Assembly: GCA_018267615.1 (NCBI GenBank) | Contig: JAFDYD010000055.1 | Location: 55,740-119,739 of the forward strand | Direction: 5' to 3' | From: Bacteroidota bacterium | GTDB lineage: Bacteria; Bacteroidota; Bacteroidia; Chitinophagales; Chitinophagaceae | Length of the DNA stretch: 64,000 bases | Translations under genes and position numbers: made by a program | Notes under the pieces: generated by a model | Seen by the model: the letters and a program-made list of their open reading frames with translations, nothing else | What the model was told of the DNA's origin: nothing | Databases searched by the model: none | Shown: positions 24,826 through 35,298 of the stretch, piece by piece | Layout: the number at the start of each line of letters is the position of its first letter | Numbering within the stretch: the first letter of the stretch is position 1

Positions 24826-25581
24826 TTATTGTTTTGGGGTCTTCGTTCCCAATACCTCAACATCAGATAACATCACATCCCATTGCTGGACCGCATTTCC
24901 CCGCAGGTTTCTTTCGTAAACAACAAGCTGCACTTCGGTTGTTTTTTTTGTTTCGTCTTCATATACCAACCGTCCATCACTGAAGGCGCGGAAAATTTGT
25001 TCGAAACTTACGACTCCATAATACTTCCCATCAGATCCTTTACGAATATTGCTGACATAATCCACGTGCGAGAAAGTAATGACGACGCGCTCATACCGAA
25101 GCGTTCTTAATTTCTCCAGGAAATCCCGCACTTTCAAATGCTTTTTTTCATCACTGTGAACAGACGAAACTTCTATGATCGCCCCATCGATAAATAAACT
25201 GGTTGCCTGGTCCACCGCATTATCCAGCGCTTCGTTGCCCGCTTTTTTATCACAAAGAATAACCAGGCAGTTTTGAAATTCTTTTATCTTGGCCAATGCC
25301 TTCTGTTTGAATTCTTCTTTTGAAACTTTGCCCTTCATCTCCTCGGAAACAGGTTTTGTTGAATCCTGCCCGATAGCATAGCCGGATGCCATACCGGCTG
25401 CACGAGTAGGTATAACGGTGCTGGTCACACGCTTTACTGGCAATGTGTGCGGATAAGCATAGGTTTTACCGGCAGCATTTAGTAGCAAAGAAATGATTGC
25501 AAGAATAATAATGCCTGTTGATCGTGCAGATCGCAGTGTTTGTTCCTGACCTCGGGTTTTTCTTCTTAAAAAATATCGCAT
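24826..25581 (-). CDS. Membrane or exported protein of unknown function
   Basis: A basic N-terminus (residues 1-22) precedes one hydrophobic segment (TGIIILAIISLLLNAAGK) and a 200-residue domain. The domain has a helical part (EEFKQKALAKIKEFQNCLVI) and a beta-rich end (VQLVVYERNLRG, WDVMLSDVEVLG). No known motif is visible. It lies between PorP/SprF and the unknown exported protein in one transcription unit. Confidence 0.6.
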   Translation of the reverse strand: MRYFLRRKTRGQEQTLRSARSTGIIILAIISLLLNAAGKTYAYPHTLPVKRVTSTVIPTRAAGMASGYAIGQDSTKPVSEEMKGKVSKEEFKQKALAKIKEFQNCLVILCDKKAGNEALDNAVDQATSLFIDGAIIEVSSVHSDEKKHLKVRDFLEKLRTLRYERVVITFSHVDYVSNIRKGSDGKYYGVVSFEQIFRAFSDGRLVYEDETKKTTEVQLVVYERNLRGNAVQQWDVMLSDVEVLGTKTPKQ

Positions 25582-25604
25582 ATAATTTTTATTTTTTATG
25601 ATTT

Positions 25605-25646
25605 CCCTCGCCCCAGCCCCTCTCGTTTAGGAGAAGGCTGGAGTAG
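25605..25646. repeat. CCAGCCCCTCTC-word hairpin
   Basis: CCAGCCCCTCTC faces GGAGAAGGCTGG around CGTTTA, in the 67-base spacer between PorP/SprF and the next gene. It is one of the interspersed word hairpins. It may attenuate read-through within the operon. Confidence 0.55.
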
Positions 25647-25648
25647 GG

Positions 25649-26683
25649 TCAATTAGATGAACTCTTTTTTCTCCATAGAAATCCAAGCACGATTTCATGC
25701 GTGCCATGGCTCACTGTGTTTAGCAGTGTTGTCGTGTAATCATACGAGTAGCCAAGATTGAAGGTACTGCTGATATTGACTCCCATCATCGCGGCGAACC
25801 CGGTTTTATAACGATAAGACAATCCAACCCAAAACACATCCTGGTATTGCACCTTTGCATTGATATCGAAATCGACCGGAAGTGGTTGCACATATCTGAA
25901 CATGACCGAAGGCAACACGGTAATATCATCACTTGCTATTATTTTATAACCCGCTGTCAGGAATGTATGAGGAATTAATTTTCCTTTGAGCAGCGTAACA
26001 CTATCGGAAGCTGTTGTTCCATTGTTAGCATTGATCGGCACAGGAATAATTTGTTGTGCTGATAATCCGAGGAAAAAATTTGTATTCGATAACCACAAAC
26101 CGGCGTTAAGATCCGGCTCCAATTTATTGAGGTAACCGCTTTGCAACACTGCCGGATCAACAGGATTTGTCTGCCCGAAATTTACTGATGCAACATCTAC
26201 AGTTACTTCTTGCACGCCTCCAGACAAACCAAAGCTCAAAGTAGTTTTTGGACCCACGGGAACATGATATGCATAAGAGGCATACGCCGCGATGCGGCTA
26301 AGCGGACCCGTTTTATCATTGATGATAGAAAAACCAACTCCATGATGGGCCGGTGGCGCGGTGTATTCCATCGAGAATTGTTTTGCGCCTAAACTTTTTG
26401 CTTCGAGATCGGGAACTGTTGTCGGTGTTCGCTTGTCATAATCGCTTTTTCCAAGAGGAACATGTACAGTAAAGTACAGCGTGGTAGGTGCACCATCCAA
26501 TCCTACCCACTGATTGCGGTAACTGGCTTTGCAGTCCCAATAATTTTCTATGCCTGCAAGTGCAGGATTGAGTATGAAATTGTTCAAAATATATTGCGTG
26601 TAATATGGTTGCTGCTGCGCGTAAGCACAACCTGCAATTAACATACACAGACCATTGATAACAAATTTTTTTCCTAAAATCAT
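25649..26683 (-). CDS. PorP/SprF family type IX secretion membrane protein
   Basis: The 344-residue protein has a signal peptide (ending CAYAQ) followed by QQPYYTQYILNNFILNPALA, the standard PorP/SprF start. An outer-membrane beta-barrel-type body follows, ending LNLGYSYDYT-like (FNLGYSYDYTTTLLN) and HEIVLGFLWR. Proteins of this family act with type IX secretion and partner secreted proteins that carry gliding-motility-type C-terminal domains. The 2357-residue gene directly upstream has such a domain, so the pair is a cargo-anchor set. Confidence 0.9.
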   Translation of the reverse strand: MILGKKFVINGLCMLIAGCAYAQQQPYYTQYILNNFILNPALAGIENYWDCKASYRNQWVGLDGAPTTLYFTVHVPLGKSDYDKRTPTTVPDLEAKSLGAKQFSMEYTAPPAHHGVGFSIINDKTGPLSRIAAYASYAYHVPVGPKTTLSFGLSGGVQEVTVDVASVNFGQTNPVDPAVLQSGYLNKLEPDLNAGLWLSNTNFFLGLSAQQIIPVPINANNGTTASDSVTLLKGKLIPHTFLTAGYKIIASDDITVLPSVMFRYVQPLPVDFDINAKVQYQDVFWVGLSYRYKTGFAAMMGVNISSTFNLGYSYDYTTTLLNTVSHGTHEIVLGFLWRKKSSSN

Positions 26684-26701
26684 AATTTTAGTATCATGAG
26701 A

Positions 26702-29700
26702 TTACTTAAAAATGGTAACCGAACCTCCGATTTTCTTTTCATTGTTTTTTAGATCGATGACATAGTAATAAGTAGCCAGCGGAAGCGACTGACCATTAAA
26801 AGTTCCGTCCCAGGCTTTGCTATTATTTTCTGAATGAAAAACGAGTTGACCATACCGGTTGAATACATCTACAGTAGCACCTGGGTAAGCTGAAAGATTC
26901 GTGATAACCCAGGTATCGTTGATACCATCACCATTTGGTGAAAAAGCATTCGGCACCTGGATCTTCGAAGGTGCATCCAAAACAGTGATCTGGATCTTCC
27001 CATTGCTCTCACATTGATGATCATCTATTACGTCAAGTTTGTAAACCGTGGTAACTTTTGGACTGGCAACCGGGTTTTCAATGGTTGGATCACTTAATCC
27101 GATCGATGGCGTCCACAGATATGTAACGATATTTCCTGTTACCGAAACGTTCAGGTGTGCATTGCCGTTAGGTGGAATCGATATATCAGGTCCCATCGTC
27201 AACACAGGAATCGCGTTAACGACAACAGTAATTTGCGAAGTCGTTCCGCACTGATCAGCAGCCGGAGTAAACGTGTACGTTGACGGACCTACTATGGATG
27301 TGTTGATCGAAGATGGACTCCATGTTCCGCTGACACCTTCGTCGGATTTTCCAGGAAGATTTGCAGCAGTTGCGAATTGACAAATAGAATCCGGCAGATT
27401 CGAAAAAGTTGGAACAAGACTACTCACGACTGTTACTGCGAGTGATACCCTCGACGCACATGCATTCGACGTTGGAATGAATGTGTAAACAACCGGACCA
27501 AGCGTTGCCGTATTAATGCTTGTTGGAATCCAGTTTCCATCAACACCTTCATTGGAAGTTGTAGGAAGTAGTGGCGCTACAGCGTTTTGACAAATAGAAT
27601 TCGGTATGCTTGGGAAAGTCGGAACAAGACTCGTTACCACTGTTATATTCACAGACACAGGGCTCGAACAAGAACCTGCGGATGGAGTGAATGTATAGGC
27701 TGATGTTCCCAGCGTACTTGTATTGATACTCGATGGGCTCCAGGTTCCTGTAATTCCTTCGTTGGAAGCTGCGGGCAATGAAGGTGCTGTTCCATTTTGA
27801 CAGACTGAAGCCGGCACCGTTGGAAAAGTTGGTGTGAGTCCGCTCGTGACTGTAATACTTATTGAAGTCGGGCTTGCACAAGAACCACCCGACGGAGTAA
27901 ATGTATAAACAGAAGTGCCGGGAGTTGATGTGTTGATGCTTGATGGATTCCATGTTCCTGAAACTCCTTCATTTGAAGATGTCGGCAATGCTGCTGCGCT
28001 GGAATTCTGGCAAATTAGATTTGGTATTCCTGTAAATGTTGGAGTGATTCCATTCGCCACCGTGATCGTCATAGAAAGCGGACCTGCACATTGACCTGAT
28101 GTTGGAGTAAATGTGTAAATAGAATTTCCGATAGTGGTTGTGTTAATAGTTGTTGGGCTCCATGTTCCTGTAATTCCTTCGTTGGAAGTTGTAGGCAGCG
28201 TCGGTGCAGTTGCGTTCTGGCAAACTGAATTTGGTACGGTTGGGAAAGTCGGTGTCACATTCGCAACGATCGTGATGTTCACAGAAACTGGCCCTGAACA
28301 TTGTCCTGCAGCCGGAGTAAATGTGTAAGCTGCGATTCCAAGAGCGGTTGTGTTGATGGTTGCAGGACTCCATGTTCCGGTTACTCCTTCCACCGAAGTT
28401 GCTGGTAGTCCTGGTGCACTCGCATTCTGGCAAATTGAAGTTGGTATTCCTGTAAATGTCGGAACGATTCCATTTGCGATTGTTATCGTCACTGAAACGG
28501 GACCTGCGCATGAACCACCAGCAGGAGTGAATGTATAAACAGTATTTCCAACAACAGTCGTATTAATGCTACCAGGACTCCATGTTCCTGTTACTCCTTC
28601 ATTTGAAGTTGTTGGCAATACAGGTGCAGTTGCGTTCTGACAAATTGAACTTGGTATCGTCGGGAAAGTTGGTACAAGATTATTGACAACCGCGATGTTC
28701 ACGGAAACCGGACCTGCACATTGTCCTGCAGTTGGAGTAAATGTATAAACAGTTGTTGCAACTGCAGTCGTGTTAATTGTGGCAGGGCTCCATGTTCCGG
28801 TGATACCTTCATTAGACGTTGCTGGTAATGACGGAGCAGTTGCATTTAGACAAACAGATGCAGGAACAGTTGTGAATGTGGGAACAACGTTCGCAACGAT
28901 GGTGATGTTTACTGAAACCGCAATTGCGCATTGACCTGCTGTTGGGGTGAATGTGTACGTCGCATTTCCAAGTGCAGATGTATTTATTGTCGTTGGACTC
29001 CATGTTCCTGTAATTCCTTCAATCGATGTAGTCTGCAATATTGGTGCTGTTGCATTCTGACAAATTGAAGTTGGTATCGCAGCGAATGTTGGTGTTACAT
29101 TATCGATGATTGTGATGTTCACTGACACAGGACCTGCACACTGACCTGCTGTCGGCGTAAATGTATAAGCAGTGATTCCAATGGCAGAAGTATTAATACT
29201 AGCCGGACTCCATGTTCCGGTAACTCCTTCAACAGAAGTTGTTGGCAACACGGGAGCAGTTGCATTCAAACAAATAGATGTTGGTACAGTTGGGAATGTC
29301 GGAACAAGGTTATTCACAACGGTGATGTTCACTGACACTGGAGTCGCACATTGTCCCGCTATTGGCGTAAATGTATATGTTGCACTTCCAAGAGCAGTTG
29401 TATTTATGTTCGCCGGACTCCATGTTCCGGTAATTCCTTCAACAGATGTTGCTGGCAATGCGGGTGCAGTTGCATTGAGGCAAATAGATGCAGGCACGGT
29501 TGTGAAACTTGGAACAATATTATTAACGACGGTGATGTCTACCGAAACAGGAACTGCACATTGTCCGGCCGTCGGAGTAAATGTATATGTCGCACTTCCA
29601 AGAGCAGTTGTATTTATTGTTGTTGGACTCCATGTGCCAGTAATTCCTTCAATCGATGTCGTCTGCAAAACTGGTGCTGTTGCATTCTGACAAATTGAAG

Positions 29701-32700
29701 TTGGTATCGCAGCGAAAGTTGGCGTCAAATTACTAGCGATGGTTATGTTGATTGAAATAGGAATCGCACATTGTCCAGTTGTCGGGGTAAATGTGTACGT
29801 CGCGCTTCCAAGAGCAGATGTGTTAATTGTCGTTGGACTCCATGTTCCGGCAATTCCTTCGACCGACGTGGTTTGCAATATCGGTGCTGTTGCATTCTGA
29901 CAAATTGAAGTTGGTATTGCAGCGAATGTTGGTGTTACATTATCTACGATGGTGATGTTTACTGAAACAGGACCTGCGCACTGACCTGTAGTCGGCGTAA
30001 ATGTATAAGCAGTGATTCCAATGGCAGAAGTATTAATATTCGCCGGACTCCATGTTCCGGTCACTCCCTCTACTGATGTTGCTGGCAATACCGGTGCCGC
30101 TGCATTCAAACAAATAGATGCGGGTACAGTTGGGAAAGTTGGTACAAGATTATTGACGACAGTGATGGTTGCTGTAACCGGACCTGCACATTGTCCAGCG
30201 GTGGGAGTAAATGTATAAGTAGTACTTCCAAGAGCAGATGTATTTACGATCGCCGGGCTCCATGTTCCTGTAATTCCCTCAACAGATGTTGTTGGCAACA
30301 CGGGCGCCGCTGCATTCAAACAAATTGAATTTGGAACAGTCGTAAACGTTGGAACAACGTTCGCAACGATTGTGATATCCACTGAAACCGGAATTGCACA
30401 TTGACCCGCATTCGGAGTGAATTTGTGTGTTACAGTCCCAAGAATAGATGTATTTACCGTGGCTGGATCCCATGTCCCCGTAATACCTTCAATCGATGTT
30501 GTCTGCAATATCGGTGCTGTTGCATTCTGACAAATTGGAGTTGGTATCGCAGCAAAAGTTGGTGTTACGTTATCGACGATGGTGATGTTTACTATAACGG
30601 GACCCGCGCACTGACCCGCTGTTGGCGTAAATGTATAAGGTGTGATTCCAACCGCAGCAGTATTGATATTTGCCGGACTCCATGTTCCGGTAACCCCTTC
30701 GACTGATGTTGCCGGCAACACCGGCGCTGTTGCATTTAAGCAAATGGATGCTGGTACAGTTGGGAAAGTTGGTACGAGTGTATTCACCACCGTTATATTC
30801 ACCGAAACAGTAATCGCGCATAGACCAGCAGTTGGAGTGAATGTGTAAGCAGTAGTTCCTATTGCAGCAGTATTGATAGCAATCGGATTCCACGTTCCTG
30901 TAATTCCTTCATCAGATGTAGTTGGTAGTAATGGAGCTGTTGCATTCTGACAAACAGAATTTGGCACTGCAGAAAAAGTTGGTGTTGCATTAGCAACAAT
31001 TGTTATGTTGATGGAAACAGGAACTGCGCATTGACCTGCAGTTGGAGTAAATGTGTAAGCAGTGATTCCAACAGCAGAAGTGTTGATAGCAGCCGGACTC
31101 CAAACACCGGTAATTCCTTCGTCTGATGTTGTAGGAAGTATTGGTGCACCTGCACCTGCACAAAATGTTCGCAGCAGCGCTGCAAAATTTGGTGTTGCAT
31201 TTGGAGTGATGGTTACATTCAAAACAAATTGCGTGGCACACTGCCCAGGTGTTGGTGTAAATGTATAAGCGCCCGAAGCAGTTGTGCTGATAATGGTCGG
31301 ACTCCATGTTCCTGTAATTCCTTCATCAGAAGTTGCAGGAAGTGCTGGTGCTGCTGCACCCTGACAAAAAGTAGTTGGTATCGCCGCAAAATTGGGCGTT
31401 GCATTCGGAGTGATGGTAACGTTCAAAGTAAATGGATTCGCACACTGACCCGCATCCGGAGTGAACGTGTATGCTCCTGAAGCAGCCGTGCTGATAGCAG
31501 CCGGACTCCATGTTCCGGTAATTCCTTCATCCGATATTGCAGGAAGAGTTGGAGCCGCTGCGCCTGCACAAAATGAATTCGATATTGCAGCGAAAGTCGG
31601 CGTTATGCTGGCACCAACCGTTATGTTGCGCGTAACTTGAACAGCACATTGACCGGTGAGTGGTGTAAATACATATGGGAAAGTGCCCGGCGTCAAAATA
31701 TTTATAACAGGAGGATTCCATGTTCCAATAATACCTTCGTCGGACACCAGCGGAAGAAGTGGAACTATTAAAAGCTGGCAAATGGCAGCTGGCACGGATG
31801 CGAAAGTTGGTGTTACAGCGGGAGTGATGGTAACGTTTAATATAAATTGATTCGCGCACTGACCTGTATTAGGTGTGAATGTATAAGATCCGGAAGCAGT
31901 TGTATTGATTGCATTTGGACTCCATGTTCCGGTAATTCCTTCATCTGATGTTCCCGGTAAAATTGGTGCGGCCGCACCTTGGCAATACGTAGTTGGTATC
32001 GCCGCAAAATTTGGATTTGTATTGGGAGTAATTGTTACACTCAATACAAATTGATTTGCACACTGACCTGTATTCGGAGTAAATGTATAAGTCCCGGAAG
32101 CAGTTGTATTGATTGCATTTGGACTCCATGTTCCGGTAATTCCTTCATCCGAAGTCGCAGGAAGTGTTGGCGCTGCTGCACCCGAACAAAATGTAGTTGG
32201 TATCGCCGCAAAATTTGGATTTGTATTGGGAGTAATTGTTACACTCAGTACAAATTGATTTGCACACTGACCAGTATTCGGAGTAAATGTATAAGTTCCG
32301 GAAGCGGTTGTATTGATGGCAGTCGGGCTCCATGTTCCGGTAATTCCTTCATCCGAAGTTGCAGGAAGCGTTGGCGCTGCCGCACCTGCACAAAATGTAT
32401 TTGGTAATGCAGCAAAACTTGGATTTGTATTGGGAGTAATTGTTACACTCAGTACAAATTGATTTGCACACTGACCTGTATTCGGAGTGAACGTATAAGT
32501 TCCGGAAGCAGTTGTATTGATTGCAGCTGGACTCCATGTTCCCGTAATTCCTTCATCTGAAGTTGCAGGAAGCGTTGGCGCTGCTGCACCTGCACAAAAT
32601 GTATTTGGTAATGCAGCAAAAGTTGGATTTGTATTGGGAGTAATTGTTACACTCAATACAAATTGGTTTGCACACTGACCAGTATTCGGAGTAAATGTAT

Positions 32701-33775
32701 AAGTTCCGGAAGCGGTTGTATTGATTGCATTTGGACTCCATGTTCCGGTAACTCCTTCATCCGAAGTTGCAGGAAGTGTTGGTGCTGCTGCACCCGAACA
32801 AAATGTAGTTGGTATCGCCGCAAAACTTGGATTTGTATTGGGAGTAATTGTTACACTCAGTACAAATTGATTTGCGCACTGACCAGTATTCGGAGTAAAT
32901 GTATAAGTTCCGGAAGCGGTTGTATTGATTGCATTTGGACTCCATGTTCCGGTAACTCCTTCATCCGAAGTTGCAGGAAGAGTTGGCGCTGCTGCACCCG
33001 AACAAAATGTAGTTGGTATCGCCGCAAAAGTTGGATTTGTATTGGGAGTAATTGTTACACTCAGTACAAATTGGTTTGCACACTGACCTGTATTTGGTGT
33101 GAACGTATAAGTTCCGGAAGCGGTTGTATTGATCGCATTTGGACTCCATGTTCCGGTAACTCCCTCATCCGAAGTTGCTGGAAGCGTTGGCGCTGCTGCA
33201 CCTGCACAAAATGTATTTGGCAGCGCAGCAAAATTTGGTGTTATTGTAGCAGTGATAATTACATTGAATGAAAACGTACTTGCACATTGTCCTGCATCCG
33301 GCGAGAAAGTATAAGTAGTTGTTCCGAGAGCAGCGGTATTGATGGTAGTTGTGTTCCATGTTCCGGTGATGGAATTATCAGAAGTTGTCGGAAGTGTTGG
33401 AGCTGCTGCACCCTGGCACAGTGTCAACGTACTCGGCAATGCGGCAAAAGTTGTCGTTATAGTGGGAGCAGTGATTTGTATGTCGATTATAACCTGGGAT
33501 CCAGGTTGACCAAGATCGGGAGTAAAAGTGTAAGGAAATGTTCCAACAACAGCAGTGCTGATTGTTGAAGGGCTCCATGTACCCGTCCAACCCTCGAAAG
33601 ATGTCGTTGGCAGTCCCGGGGCTATATCGAACTGGCAAAATGTACGCGGTAATGTCGGAAAAGTCTGAGCTTGAAGCGTAAAACCATTCATCATGGTAAT
33701 GAGTACCAAAATGAATGCGGCGATGAAAGGGCTTTTCACCCGACACAAGATTTTTTTGATAGGTAAAGTCGTCAA
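26702..33775 (-). CDS. Giant repetitive surface protein with type B type IX secretion C-terminal domain
   Basis: The 2357-residue protein begins with a signal region (hydrophobic residues 14-36, ending LQAQ). It has 31 consecutive repeats of about 68-70 residues. Each unit has a Cys after a TFxxxP start, an APxLPxTSxEGxxGTWSP block, a TYTFTP strand and a second Cys in GQCA. Repeats 3-9 are nearly identical in DNA with a strict 204-bp period; later ones fall into three alternating subtypes. A single beta-domain follows (VLTMGPDISIPPNG). The end is a gliding-motility-type CTD (FSPNGDGINDTW, VFNRYGQLVF, ATYYYVIDLKN). It is probably an adhesin or filament, displayed with the PorP/SprF protein. 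Confidence 0.92.
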   Translation of the reverse strand: MTTLPIKKILCRVKSPFIAAFILVLITMMNGFTLQAQTFPTLPRTFCQFDIAPGLPTTSFEGWTGTWSPSTISTAVVGTFPYTFTPDLGQPGSQVIIDIQITAPTITTTFAALPSTLTLCQGAAAPTLPTTSDNSITGTWNTTTINTAALGTTTYTFSPDAGQCASTFSFNVIITATITPNFAALPNTFCAGAAAPTLPATSDEGVTGTWSPNAINTTASGTYTFTPNTGQCANQFVLSVTITPNTNPTFAAIPTTFCSGAAAPTLPATSDEGVTGTWSPNAINTTASGTYTFTPNTGQCANQFVLSVTITPNTNPSFAAIPTTFCSGAAAPTLPATSDEGVTGTWSPNAINTTASGTYTFTPNTGQCANQFVLSVTITPNTNPTFAALPNTFCAGAAAPTLPATSDEGITGTWSPAAINTTASGTYTFTPNTGQCANQFVLSVTITPNTNPSFAALPNTFCAGAAAPTLPATSDEGITGTWSPTAINTTASGTYTFTPNTGQCANQFVLSVTITPNTNPNFAAIPTTFCSGAAAPTLPATSDEGITGTWSPNAINTTASGTYTFTPNTGQCANQFVLSVTITPNTNPNFAAIPTTYCQGAAAPILPGTSDEGITGTWSPNAINTTASGSYTFTPNTGQCANQFILNVTITPAVTPTFASVPAAICQLLIVPLLPLVSDEGIIGTWNPPVINILTPGTFPYVFTPLTGQCAVQVTRNITVGASITPTFAAISNSFCAGAAAPTLPAISDEGITGTWSPAAISTAASGAYTFTPDAGQCANPFTLNVTITPNATPNFAAIPTTFCQGAAAPALPATSDEGITGTWSPTIISTTASGAYTFTPTPGQCATQFVLNVTITPNATPNFAALLRTFCAGAGAPILPTTSDEGITGVWSPAAINTSAVGITAYTFTPTAGQCAVPVSINITIVANATPTFSAVPNSVCQNATAPLLPTTSDEGITGTWNPIAINTAAIGTTAYTFTPTAGLCAITVSVNITVVNTLVPTFPTVPASICLNATAPVLPATSVEGVTGTWSPANINTAAVGITPYTFTPTAGQCAGPVIVNITIVDNVTPTFAAIPTPICQNATAPILQTTSIEGITGTWDPATVNTSILGTVTHKFTPNAGQCAIPVSVDITIVANVVPTFTTVPNSICLNAAAPVLPTTSVEGITGTWSPAIVNTSALGSTTYTFTPTAGQCAGPVTATITVVNNLVPTFPTVPASICLNAAAPVLPATSVEGVTGTWSPANINTSAIGITAYTFTPTTGQCAGPVSVNITIVDNVTPTFAAIPTSICQNATAPILQTTSVEGIAGTWSPTTINTSALGSATYTFTPTTGQCAIPISINITIASNLTPTFAAIPTSICQNATAPVLQTTSIEGITGTWSPTTINTTALGSATYTFTPTAGQCAVPVSVDITVVNNIVPSFTTVPASICLNATAPALPATSVEGITGTWSPANINTTALGSATYTFTPIAGQCATPVSVNITVVNNLVPTFPTVPTSICLNATAPVLPTTSVEGVTGTWSPASINTSAIGITAYTFTPTAGQCAGPVSVNITIIDNVTPTFAAIPTSICQNATAPILQTTSIEGITGTWSPTTINTSALGNATYTFTPTAGQCAIAVSVNITIVANVVPTFTTVPASVCLNATAPSLPATSNEGITGTWSPATINTTAVATTVYTFTPTAGQCAGPVSVNIAVVNNLVPTFPTIPSSICQNATAPVLPTTSNEGVTGTWSPGSINTTVVGNTVYTFTPAGGSCAGPVSVTITIANGIVPTFTGIPTSICQNASAPGLPATSVEGVTGTWSPATINTTALGIAAYTFTPAAGQCSGPVSVNITIVANVTPTFPTVPNSVCQNATAPTLPTTSNEGITGTWSPTTINTTTIGNSIYTFTPTSGQCAGPLSMTITVANGITPTFTGIPNLICQNSSAAALPTSSNEGVSGTWNPSSINTSTPGTSVYTFTPSGGSCASPTSISITVTSGLTPTFPTVPASVCQNGTAPSLPAASNEGITGTWSPSSINTSTLGTSAYTFTPSAGSCSSPVSVNITVVTSLVPTFPSIPNSICQNAVAPLLPTTSNEGVDGNWIPTSINTATLGPVVYTFIPTSNACASRVSLAVTVVSSLVPTFSNLPDSICQFATAANLPGKSDEGVSGTWSPSSINTSIVGPSTYTFTPAADQCGTTSQITVVVNAIPVLTMGPDISIPPNGNAHLNVSVTGNIVTYLWTPSIGLSDPTIENPVASPKVTTVYKLDVIDDHQCESNGKIQITVLDAPSKIQVPNAFSPNGDGINDTWVITNLSAYPGATVDVFNRYGQLVFHSENNSKAWDGTFNGQSLPLATYYYVIDLKNNEKKIGGSVTIFK

Positions 33776-34249
33776 TGAAATTTCAGTAATATTTCAAAAA
33801 TAATTTGTTGCTAAAAGCTTGTAAACCAGAATTGGATCTCGATTAGAATATCGGGAGAATTGGATTGGATGGAATTGGGTCAAATTCCTTCACATGTTAT
33901 AAATCTTTTCCCAGTTTAACTAATTATTAGCCAGAAAAGTTTATATTTTTTAAGAACCCACATGGGCAAAACTAATTGCTGCTTTTTTTCCCCACTTTAA
34001 AATGGCGGGACATCCTATTAATGTTCAGTTATTACGTCTTGTCTGGTCGTTTTTTCCTTGTTTTTTCGATTCGCAGCAGCCAAATATGAATTTAAGAACT
34101 ATATGGGTAAAAATTGCTTTTTCTTCCAAATATCATTCAAAAGAGTTGGTCAATAGTCCGCCAGCGAACCGAATAGGATGGTCAAAATTTTAGTGTGATT
34201 TTTTGGAAACTGATACCAATATTTTTAATAATACGGTATGGAGAGTTTT
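33776..34249. other. AT-rich gap upstream of the giant surface gene
   Basis: This gap holds the promoter region of the giant gene but no supported gene. An open frame at 34002-34193 has no family features, no good start context and is partly low complexity. I see no clear operator. Confidence 0.4.
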
Positions 34250-34402
34250 TGGTAGTGGGTCATTTTGAGATATAATTTCATCGTTAGATACTCCCTCTAT
34301 GTGCAACTATATGCCTACTGTGTCTATGTGGTGAAAAAAAATTACCACATAGACACAGTAGGCATATAGTTGCACATAGAAGTTTCAAACTGACCACTAC
34401 CT
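34250..34402. repeat. Long CACATAG-word hairpin, ~150 nt
   Basis: An outer stem GGTAGTGGGTCATTTTGA faces TTTCAAACTGACCACTACC. An inner, essentially perfect stem of about 36 bp (ATGTGCAACTATATGCCTAC and onward) surrounds GAAAAAAAATT. It shares words with 8031-8190. It lies downstream of the Usp gene at 34453 and could terminate it. Confidence 0.8.
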
Positions 34403-34452
34403 GGTATTTGGCGCCCGGAATGTAACAACGAACGCTGTTCAAACAAAATATT

Positions 34453-35262
34453 TTATGACACACTCAACACCGGAACTTCAGCCTCCGCAATTATTTTCTT
34501 TGAATATTTTTCATTTAAGATATCCAAAATGCCATGATGCTTTGGAATAATGATCAATATATCCAATCCTAATTTTTTTGCGTATTCATCGATCCCTGTT
34601 GCAATGTTTTTTTGGTGAAGGAAATGAAATTGAGGTTTATATTTCGAAAGATGGTTTTGAACGGATAGTGTTTCCCCCATATCTGTTGTCGAGTCTTTTT
34701 CACTCACATGAATGATATGCAAATCCGGTGAAAATGCGTCCAATAATTCTTTTACTTTATCAAACGGAAATGTTTCTGTCACCTGATGCAAATCGCAGGC
34801 AATTCCCACCATGCCGATGCCACGAAAAGCAACATGTTCCGGAATAATCAATACAGGATAATGAATATGTCTTGCAACGGCGAGAGAATTACTTCCGAAT
34901 AAATATCTCTCAGGTTTGTGCCCCTGGGTCATTCCCATCACTACCGCAAATGGTTTTTTTTCCTCACACTTTTCTTTGATCTTGTATTCAACGGTGCCGA
35001 GTACAATTTCTTTCGAAATAGTTATTTTATTTTTTGTGCGCGTATTGAGTTTCGCTATCAGTTCATCAAGATCTGTATTCGCAGCATTTACCATTTCTTC
35101 CAGTACCGGTTGTGGTATTGGAATTTCCGATGTACTGATCGGCATGCTTATGACGTTCAGCAATAGCAAATCTGCATCGATCGATGCTGCCAAACCAGCG
35201 GCGAAATTTGCGGCGTTGGTGGCTGATGATGAAAAATCTGTTGGGACTATAATCGTTTTCAT
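34453..35262 (-). CDS. Universal stress protein, tandem UspA domains
   Basis: The 269-residue protein has two UspA folds. The first is complete, with TIIVPTDFSSSATNAANFAA at the start and a nucleotide-loop-like GMTQGHKPERYLFGSNSLAV near residue 125. The second (from about 150) is shorter. The first loop keeps a G-rich ATP-type pattern. It is divergent from the histidine kinase gene, with a TGAT-TTTG-ATCA box between them. One of five Usp genes in this half of the window. Confidence 0.88.
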   Translation of the reverse strand: MKTIIVPTDFSSSATNAANFAAGLAASIDADLLLLNVISMPISTSEIPIPQPVLEEMVNAANTDLDELIAKLNTRTKNKITISKEIVLGTVEYKIKEKCEEKKPFAVVMGMTQGHKPERYLFGSNSLAVARHIHYPVLIIPEHVAFRGIGMVGIACDLHQVTETFPFDKVKELLDAFSPDLHIIHVSEKDSTTDMGETLSVQNHLSKYKPQFHFLHQKNIATGIDEYAKKLGLDILIIIPKHHGILDILNEKYSKKIIAEAEVPVLSVS

Positions 35263-35298
35263 AAGAGTAAAATTCTTTATAATCCATCGTTAGGAAAA

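Noticed and set aside
31979..33271. Long cysteine-rich open frames on the plus strand and in another minus frame within the giant gene
   Set aside because: They mirror the 204-bp repeat in the wrong frame and have no starts or family features.
26702..33775. Regular 204-bp repeats that could be mistaken for a CRISPR or satellite array
   Set aside because: The whole stretch is one open frame with signal peptide and secretion domain, and the period is a multiple of three; it encodes protein repeats.
34002..34193. 63-residue open frame upstream of the Usp gene
   Set aside because: No family, no good start context, lies in AT-rich non-coding DNA.
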